Below, one piece after another: positions 56,966 through 64,000 of a DNA stretch of 64,000 nt. This DNA comes from Chalciporus piperatus (lineage: Eukaryota > Basidiomycota > Agaricomycetes > Boletales > Boletaceae): NCBI GenBank assembly GCA_038093975.1, contig JBBPTG010000028.1, forward strand, positions 1 through 64,000, given 5' to 3'. The translations under genes were made by a program, and so were the position numbers. The notes below the pieces were generated by a model. It saw nothing but the letters and a program-made list of their open reading frames with translations. It had not been told where the DNA came from and did not search any database. The number at the start of each line of letters is the position of its first letter. Position 1 is the stretch's first letter.

Positions 56966-58340
56966 TCATCGATATGGTGTCTTGAAGGCCCTCTGTATTT
57001 CCATATTGTCAGGAATTATTCCGCGGCTTAATGCATACTAGAGGTACCTACCGCCTGGCATTCCATCCACCACTCCAGTAAGCGTTCCTTGCGGTCGTTC
57101 ATGATATCCTTCCATCTAGCACTCATGTGATGCCATTCTATCGGAAGTTAACACCGTGAGGTACCAATTTTCGTGTAAACTGACCTTCATCAGTAAAAAG
57201 TTTCTGTCCACCGAAGGCTAACGGATAAAGTTCTTTTAGTTCCTCCACCGTTTCCGGCTCTCGAAGTGGTGGTATGGGATATCTCTCGTTGCCATATCCA
57301 CATTCTTCCAAATGCTCAAGTATGCTGGAGTGTTCAGGCGTGAATAGCCATAATGAACTCAATAGATTCAAGCCAACCTTTGTTCACGTTGATGATGGAT
57401 ATTTCGCTCCCAATATTCACATAGGGTTGCATGCTGTCTGGAATATGAGAGGGGCATACGACTCACAGCAAAGCGCATTCCCACAGACCTGCAGAATTGT
57501 TCTATTCCGTTTGGACGCGTCGTCTAAGAATGCTTCCTTGCTCGACGTTTTGCTGAATTCATTCAGAAACGAGGTCATCTGATCGACATCGACCCAGTAT
57601 CCCGTGTCTGGCTGCGGTTATAAGCTGGTAAGGACCCTCCACGAAGAACATACCACCGTCTATTGTAAACCATTCCGCAGGGACAGCATCAACATTGCGA
57701 ATTATATCATCGCAGAAAGCCAGACAGCGAAACCTGTGTTGGCCCGGGGACCGATGTCCGATAAGTGGCACAAATCCTAGCATGTAAAAAGAGTTTACCG
57801 TTGTCTTATGCAATTAGAGCAATACCTCCGACGCATTCTCCAGAACACGGTCTGCGTTGTTTCCGCGCAGCCCTGTGTATTACTTGAGTTAATTCAGAAG
57901 ATATAGTTGGAGGAGAAATAGCTACATCGCAGGCAGCGTCGAACACAAGATCCGCGTATTGTGGTTCGGAGAGGTCAGCGGGGCAATCGGGGAAGTTCGC
58001 GGGCTGGACGATCTTTCGAGTGGTCTTCCAGACGAAGGTGGATGATTTGTGCATCAACAGATATCGAGATGATTTGCAGGTGCGTGCGAGGTTCAAGAGA
58101 TCGATGGGCTCGACGTAACTGCCGATCTATGGTGTATGATTGAATTCAGAGTAACTCAGAGACTGTTAGGAAGAGACGAACGAGGTCTAGTACGTCGAGA
58201 TTGAGGTTCAAAGTACGCCGTTGATTGTCGGAGGAATCCCCACCCACTGGGCACCGTTTCGGACGAGGTTGGACTTGAGAGTCATCATTCAGGGATTCTT
58301 CATCTGTGATATTAACACCCATCAACTTTGCTTGGTCCAT
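56966..58340 (-). CDS. F-box protein (multi-exon)
   Basis: ATG 58340 (MDQAKLMGVNITDEESLNDD). An intron removes 58199 to about 58126 and joins LNLNLDVLDL to IGSYVEPIDLLNLARTCKSS, an F-box. This is followed by TFVWKTTRKIVQPANFPDCP, then ADLSEPQYADLVFDAACD, the usual sequel in this agaricomycete family. Downstream exons include RCLAFCDDIIRNVDAVPAEW, FLNEFSKTSSKEAFLDDASK, ECGYGNERYPIPPL and EEWHHMSARWKDIMNDRKER, ending with ECQARAFKTPYR and the stop at 56966. Some middle exon borders (57560-57870) are uncertain. A Cys-rich stretch (PCSGECVGG) could be part of the CxxC region common after the F-box here. Confidence 0.7.
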
Positions 58341-59075
58341 GGAGTGAGGTGGAAAGGAGTACCGGAAGAGGGGCGGAACTTACTCGCATTACCTTCTTTA
58401 GGGAAACCCTTATTCATCATCTCGCTAGCTGGAGGTTCTACAGGACATTGGCTGACGTATCACAGACCTGAATACTGAGGCTGTCTTCACGAGCCGAGAT
58501 AATTGTTTTGCCTACAAATGTACATGACCGCCGCCTAGTTGTTGCAGGCCCGAGCTACTGCCATCATTCAAGTTGACTGTAGCGAACGTATTCAGATTGC
58601 ATGTATCTCGAGTGCGTTAGTCAAATCTAGAGCTTTGCCATCAGGGAAACCGGCGTTTGCGTGATGCGCTGCCAGTGTAACTTGAATATGGATAACAAGT
58701 ATCTCGTCAGGCACCAGAACGAGGAGCAGGAGGTCTACATCCCAAGCATGCAGCTGCATGCCGCTCTCGTTGTCCTCGGAGAGCGAGAATCACAGCGACC
58801 ACTGGCATAAGGGAGCTCCCCCCGCCTAGCAATAGAGACAATGACCCTACTAGTAGGGGAATCGATCGATCATAGTTGACTCGCAGTGTCCGTCGTAAAA
58901 CCAGTGCCTTGTTTCAAAGTATAGACATCCTCCAATCTGCTAGGCTTTCGTGTCTGTGAATGTTTCAGTCTTCCAGATCCCTTAATTTTAGTATCATGAG
59001 TTTATTCAATCAAGTCTTAGCAAATGGGTCAACCCCTTGTCGCTCACACAACAACTCTCCGTAACCGGGCCATGT
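58341..59075. other. No gene recognised
   Basis: Stops in all frames and no repeat visible. It is the shared 5' region of the 57-kb F-box gene and the region beyond the 3' end of the first tandem F-box gene. Confidence 0.5.
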
Positions 59076-60337
59076 CTAATTCCACTCCGAGTCGCTGAAC
59101 ACGTCTGCAGCAGCTTGCTCGAGAGCGAGGGCAATTTTCCATATGCGTCGACGATTCAACATGGACCCCGACCTCATACACCGCCTGACGTACGCCCAAT
59201 CCAGCCCAATCGTGCTAAGACCTTCCACCTTTGAGCCACAGGGACTCGACTGGGAGGCAAGATACAACAAAGGGGTTTTTGTTGAAGATTTCGCCTCGTC
59301 TTTGATCCTCGGAGTTCGGGTTGGAACGGGAATCCACCAGCGAGCATGGGTGGAGATCCAAGCTCGAGCAAGATGCTCGTTCCCAAAGATGCTCGTGCGG
59401 AGCAGACGTGAAGTGCTCGAAAGGTTGATGAGCGATTCGAGGGGTAACTGAGGGGCGATGGAAACTAGGATGTCGGTTGGTAGTTTCTCGAGTGCGCTAT
59501 GACTCTGGCACACGCTAACATCTGGAAGCCACATTGCAAGGGCGTCGTTTTGAGCGGGTGAGACAGGGAAGCTGCGAGAATGGATCCTGTCTGAGCATTA
59601 TCCCGACGCATATTCAGAAATGAAAATACTTACCGATCCGGTGCCATCCACACCCAGAACATGGCATCATGTACCAGGTATTCCTTTACAGCCTCGACAT
59701 CTCCCTGCTCCTCAAGTTCCCTCCATTTCTCTTCGGACAATGGTAAGAAGGGTTCGGGGACCTCATCACGCCGGTGCTCCATCTCCCCATACTCTACAGC
59801 ACAGAGTCTGTGGCAAACGGGTCGGTATTCATCGAAATTCTGACGCATCGCAAGCAACCAAAGACTAAGCGGCGCCATGCGTCTGTCTGTGGCAGCCGCC
59901 AAGATGTCCATCGCATAAGTGTGGACCATCAGCAGAGTCCCATAATTAACGAAATACCGCTCCCATTCGATCGACGGGGGTGCTTTCACATACCCGTCAC
60001 ACCACGAATTCCCCATGGTGCAGTGAAGCAGCACACGGACATCAGTTTTGGCATCTACCTCGCCTTCGAGAGATTCGTGGTTTTCCTCCTCCTCCACGTC
60101 ACCGTCTTCCAGACCTGCTGAGAAAGGTTGTCCAGAAGGGTGTATGGGTCCGATGATGCACAGATCGTCCTGTGAAGTGAGCTCGGCATCTGCGAGTTCT
60201 TGAAGCGCGCGAGTGACCACTTGTCCCTTGCCATCTCGCAAACGAAGGACGCGATTGACAATTTGGGGTGTGCACCCTGAGACCTTTGTACGTGGACATG
60301 ATAAGTAGCAAGAGGTATGTCTCGCGGATACAGGCAA
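59076..60337 (-). CDS. F-box protein, tandem paralogue B (5' end uncertain)
   Basis: A first block of about 235 codons starts after an acceptor at about 60288 (VSGCTPQIVNRVLRLRDGKG) and runs through DDLCIIGPIHPSGQPFSAGL, LLMVHTYAMDILAAATDRRM and QGDVEAVKEYLVHDAMFWVW to MAPDR. A 62-bp GTAAGT-CAG intron joins FPVSPAQNDALAMWLPDVSV. An F-box follows (LEKLPTDILVSIAPQLPLES, then LINLSSTSRLLRTSIFGNEH, LARAW) and the frame ends RRRIWKIALALEQAAADVFS before the stop at 59076. The 5' exons upstream of VSGC are not settled; DTIPVKFPDGHF at about 60370-60400 is a candidate. Unlike most F-box proteins the F-box is in the C-terminal half. Without splicing, the first block would stop at MAPDR. Confidence 0.6.
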
Positions 60338-60820
60338 AACAGAGAAAGAAATTTAACTCACGACACAAAATGCCCATCCGGAAACTTTACTGGGATAGTA
60401 TCAACACGGGAAGAAAATGATCTGAAAGGTAGCTACCGATAGTCATTCATGAAGTTCATGAGTGTTGACAGTAAGGTGTTCAGCAGAAAATTTACCCGAG
60501 GAACAAAGATTCTGTAGACTCCGAGTCGGCACTTCTAGGGCAGCATTATGACGTTATAACCCCTTCGATGACTCTTCCCGACTGGCTCGCTGCTAATGAA
60601 CCATTGGTGACCATCGTGAACTCTGGTGGAGGGTTACATTGTCGAATGACTTGACCTTGGTATAGTAGTATACTAGTAGTATCGCGGAAACGTTGTGAAG
60701 ATGGTGATGGCTTGACATTGCGAGTGAGACAACTTTGCGCTTCAAACACGGCAGGTATACTCACGTCCAAACGAAAGTACTCGTACGTATCACAGGGTAC
60801 TCTCTGAAACAACTCGATTC

Positions 60821-62165
60821 CTACACGCCAGCCAAATCTGCAACCCGCTCGATATCTAGCACTGTCGTCCATATGCGTCGACGATTGCGCATCGACCCAG
60901 ACCGTGCACACCGCCTAATGTATGCCCAATCCAAACCGTTAGTGCTGAGGCGGCAGGGGCTTGATTGTGAAGCAAGGTATGGCAAAACGGGTGTAGTCGA
61001 GGATATCTGGGTTCTTGGAGTTCGTGTAGGAACTGGAACCAACCAGGGTGCGGTGGTCAGGACCCAAGCACGTGCAAGGTGTTCGCTCCCAAAGATACTC
61101 GTGCGTAGCGAGCGAGAAGTACTCGCAAGGGTGACGAGCGAATCAAGAGGTAAGGTTGAGGTAACGGACATCAGGACGTCCAAGGGCAGTTTCTCGAATA
61201 TGCAAAGGTTCTCAGACAAGTAGACCCTGGGGAGTGTCGGGGCTGGGGGATCATAATCCGTGGGAGATACAGGGAATCTGCCAAAAACAGACAGCACTTG
61301 AGGATCGTCTCAGTGGACACTCTGAAATGAACACACTTGCCTATCAGGGGCCATCCATATCCAAAACTGTCCCTCATGCACCAACCTCTGTTTCACAACC
61401 TCGACATCTCCGAGGTCTTCGAGCTCCTTCCACATGGGCTCCGTGAACCCTAGAAATACCTCGGCTATATGCTCCTGAATGGCTCCGTAATCAACCCCTC
61501 TGAGGCGACTCGGAAAACCGAGGCCTGTTTCAGCGGCCTGTTTTATCGCAAGCTGCCAGAGCCGTAGGGCAGTCATTCGTCCTTGCGTGGCGAGCCCCAG
61601 AATATCAAGCGCGAACGTCTGTACCATGATATAACTTCCATCCCATACCGTGACACAATACGCCCAGTCTCCATCCCTCGGCCAGGGTGCCTCCACGACC
61701 CCAAGCCCAGCCCCCCATGCCCATGCGTTACCCAGTTCACAATGTGGCATGACTCGGATGTCCGTCTCGGGAGAAAATGTGGTGGGTGGTGGGCCACCCC
61801 AATGATGCGAATCATAGTTTATGTCGACCATTACCCCGTCCTCCATTGCTGGTGCGTAGTACGGTTCGCCGGAGGGGTGTATGGGTCCGATGACGCATAC
61901 ATCTTCCTGTGAGATACCTCGTGTGTACTATCTGAAAGATCTTTCAAGGCACGGGAAACGACGGATTTGTCGCCTCTGTTGATCATAAAGCGTACGTACT
62001 CCGCCAAGTCGGGACTACACCCAGATATCTGTAAATTGAGACGTGGATGTCAGTGGTGCCCCCACTGGTAGCGGGACGTTGACAGAATGCTTCTTGAAGT
62101 GAGGAATCACGACTTACAAGACAACGTACAGGATTCACCGACATCCGGCGATTCCTGTCCATCAT
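60821..62165 (-). CDS. F-box protein, tandem paralogue A
   Basis: ATG 62165 (MMDRNRRMSVNPVRCL), a GTAAGT-CAG intron, then ISGCSPDLAEYVRFMINRGD. One more short intron near 61905-61925 is likely before DVCVIGPIHPSGEPYY. The long block includes DIRVMPHCELGNAWAWGAGL, SYIMVQTFALDILGLATQGR and LGDVEVVKQRLVHEGQFWIW to MAPDR. Splicing with a GC-AG intron (GCAAGT donor at about 61334) gives MAPDRFPVSP, the same junction as paralogue B. An F-box follows (FEKLPLDVLMSVTSTLPLDS, then LVTLASTSRSLRTSIFGSEH, LARAW) and the protein ends RRRIWTTVLDIERVADLAGV, with the stop at 60821. There is no ATG between the junction and the F-box, so the F-box must belong to this transcript. Confidence 0.65.
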
Positions 62166-62255
62166 GTTTCGAGCGCAGATTCGGTAATTTGGGATGAAGC
62201 TGATGGTTTCTGAACGACCGCGTGTACAACGCGGTGGAACTTGTCAGACGGCAGC

Positions 62256-62262
62256 AAAAAAA
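62256..62262 (-). terminator. RNA polymerase III terminator of tRNA-Val
   Basis: Seven A on the plus strand, read as TTTTTTT just 2 bases after the tRNA discriminator end on the minus strand. This is the standard pol III stop signal. Confidence 0.85.
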
Positions 62263-62264
62263 TG

Positions 62265-62337
62265 TGGCTCAACCCAGGATCGAACTGGGAACCTTCTGTG
62301 TGTGAGACAGAAATCATAACCATTAGACCATTGAACC
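62265..62337 (-). tRNA. tRNA-Val (anticodon CAC)
   Basis: The minus strand folds into a full cloverleaf of 73 nt without an intron. The acceptor stem GGTTCAA/TTGAGCC is followed by A as discriminator. The D arm contains TGGTCTAATGGTTA (A box). The anticodon stem TCTGT/ACAGA closes a 7-nt loop CTCACAC, giving CAC with T33 and A37. The T arm is CCCAG/CTGGG with loop TTCGATC (B box GGTTCCCAGTTCGATCC-like). It decodes GUG. It sits between the 5' end of F-box paralogue A and the 3' end of POL32. Confidence 0.93.
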
Positions 62338-62440
62338 GATGTAAATTGTCCGACCGTGAACGCCATATTCACGGAAGCTTATCACAGGCCTTGAGCTTGA
62401 ACGTGATATCACATCTGAGTATATCGCGTCTAAGTGCCCC

Positions 62441-64000
62441 TCATTTCTTCCCTTTCTCTGGACCAAAGAAATTCAATAGTCCCCCACGTTTAGGAGCCCC
62501 TCCTCGAGCTTTCGGAGCTGCTTTCGGTTTCGCCTTTGCAACACTATCTTCCTTTGCCACAGGATTCGGTTTCGTCTCCTGTGGTTTGGCCGGAGCCGCT
62601 TGCTTCGTTTCCTTCTCTTTCCGCTTGGGCTTCGGTTTCGACTCCACAACCTCTTCTTCCTCCACGGATTCGTACGAAGAATAATCTTCTGTCTCTGCAA
62701 AACAAAACAAAAAACCAAGCACAGTTCACATCGCGATGACTCTCGAGCGAAGGAAAGAACACATACGCATATACCCCTTTGAATCTGTCGTTGTCCGACT
62801 CTTGACCACACGTCGCTTCTTCAGTCCGTTCCGACCAACGGGGACGACCTTGCGCGGTTTCTTGGGTTTCTTTAGAACGACCGGCTCGTCGTCCGAATCT
62901 TCGTCGGCGGAAAGCTCCACCGCGTCTGTCTCGGGGACTTGCTCTTGTTCTGATTCCTCCTCTTCTTCCTTGCGTGGTGGGCGGACATTGCTCACTCTGG
63001 ACACCCGATCGACTTCGTCTGCGTTTCCGATCAACTTTCCATTCACGAATGTGAGAGATGGATACACGAACCGTCATCGATATCCATCATGGCTCGTAAG
63101 CTCTTCTCTGAATCCGACGCCGGGTTGCTCTTTCCTTTCAAACGTCGCCGACCGGGCATGCGGACCTGGGGTTCGTCGTCATCATCGTCTGACTCCTCCT
63201 CTTCTTCCTTTACGGCAACCACTACCTTTTTGGCGGTAGACGAGGTAGCAACTGGAGTGGGCTTGGCTTTCGTCGAGAACGACTCGGATTCTGATTCTGA
63301 TTCCGAACCTCCTCCGGGTTTTCTCTTCATGCCTCTCTAGTAACATTGAGTCACAGTCTCGAAAGGGAGAGAAGGTAGGGGGTATACCTTTCGAGCATCA
63401 CCCGTGGTACTACTACTCAACATAGGCTTCGACGCAGCTTGCGTTGTCGGTTCTGAGCCCGACTTTCTGATCGAAGTGGAAACTTTGGGAGCAGGAACTG
63501 GTTTAGCCTCCACCTTGACCTTCGGTTCTTCCTTTGCTTTCTCCGTGGCTGGAGCCTTATCCTTTGTCTTGGCTTTGCTCCAATCTAGTTTACCTGAAAC
63601 CTTTGGTTTGTCTTTCGATTCCGTCTTGACAGAAGCTTGTTCTTTCGTTTCTGAGGACTTGGCTTTGGACGACTGTTCTGGCTTTGTAGAAGTCCCAGCT
63701 TTTGCAGCAGCCCTTGCATGTGCGTCGAGTGTCATCTTGGACGACGACGTTGCGCTTTGAAGAGTAACACCAGCTCTGAGCTGCTCGACATGAATTAACA
63801 AACAAAAACGCGCCATCTTAAAGCCAGCTACGTCTCACTGACCTTGACATGAGCACCCGAGATCTTCCCAACAATGGGGAACGATTCCAGTCCACCTTTC
63901 ATATCAGCATTGCGTATATTGGCGCTCGGTGCGCATATAAGCCCAGCATCCTAGATCCCTTCAGTCAACAACCCATGAGACGAGCTTTATCACTGGACCG
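62441..64000 (-). CDS. POL32: DNA polymerase delta subunit 3 (Pol32/Cdc27), 5' part outside the window
   Basis: Partial: the 5' exons lie beyond 64000. The first visible exon reads DAGLICAPSANIRNADMKGG, then LESFPIVGKISGAHVK, matching the end of the N-terminal domain that binds the B-subunit. Then RAGVTLQSATSSSKMTLDAH leads into long Lys/Ser/Glu-rich disordered text (KPKVSGKLDWSKAKTKDKAP, EEEEESDDDDDEPQVRMPGR, RVSRVSNVRPPRKEEEEESE). The C-terminus, RGGLLNFFGPEKGKK, resembles the PCNA-binding box (hydrophobic-x-x-FF) typical of this subunit. Introns are near 62697-62768, 63010-63075, 63330-63390 and 63813-63845. The subunit supports processive replication and break-induced repair in the nucleus. 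Confidence 0.85.

Overview
This window is nuclear DNA of a filamentous basidiomycete, most likely an agaricomycete of the Rhizoctonia/Ceratobasidium kind. I infer this from intron-rich genes with 45-70 bp GT-AG introns, TTAGGG-type telomere units, several divergent F-box/LRR-like genes, and two secreted 'macrofage activating glycoprotein' type genes. The species assignment is inference.

Region 1 (1 to about 9,950) has no convincing genes and looks subtelomeric. It holds a nearly identical 1.2 kb direct repeat (1-1213 and 7274-8486), C-strand telomere units at 1347-1368, an array of 17-bp palindromes (2099-3543), and about 16 degenerate copies of a satellite-like unit (3833-9825) that contains its own larger duplications. 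The CCCTAA orientation suggests the chromosome end lies to the left. Region 2 (about 9,950-14,870) is still repeat-rich. It has one F-box gene between two direct repeats, then a 105-bp and a 52-bp tandem array built around a palindrome.

Region 3 (14,870-24,400) is an ordinary gene-dense arm: PSD2-type phosphatidylserine decarboxylase (-), a secreted GPI-type glycoprotein (-), a small HMG-box protein (+) and a HAM1-like protein (+). Region 4 (24,600-36,300) is accessory: an F-box/LRR gene with a frameshift, an F-box pseudogene, YPI1-type PP1 inhibitor, a MYND zinc-finger protein, a protein-kinase fragment and weak gene remnants.

Region 5 (36,380-56,940) holds a Gln/Gly-rich protein, a second copy of the glycoprotein on the opposite strand, a galactose pair (aldose 1-epimerase and galactokinase, both -), a WD40 protein, a TPR-HET protein, XRN1 and a PrpF-family isomerase. 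Region 6 (56,960-64,000) has three more F-box genes (two of them tandem paralogues), tRNA-Val(CAC), and the 3' part of the DNA polymerase delta subunit POL32, cut by the window edge.

Functional links: the two galactose enzymes act in consecutive early steps of galactose use. The F-box genes are candidate SCF-ligase substrate adaptors. The HET/TPR and WD40 genes resemble allorecognition-type repertoires. The most unusual structure is in the subtelomere: four 85-86 bp units in which two 17-bp palindromes flank a CACGTG site placed at the exact or near-exact centre. Exon boundaries were read by eye from splice signals and reading frame. No database search was possible.
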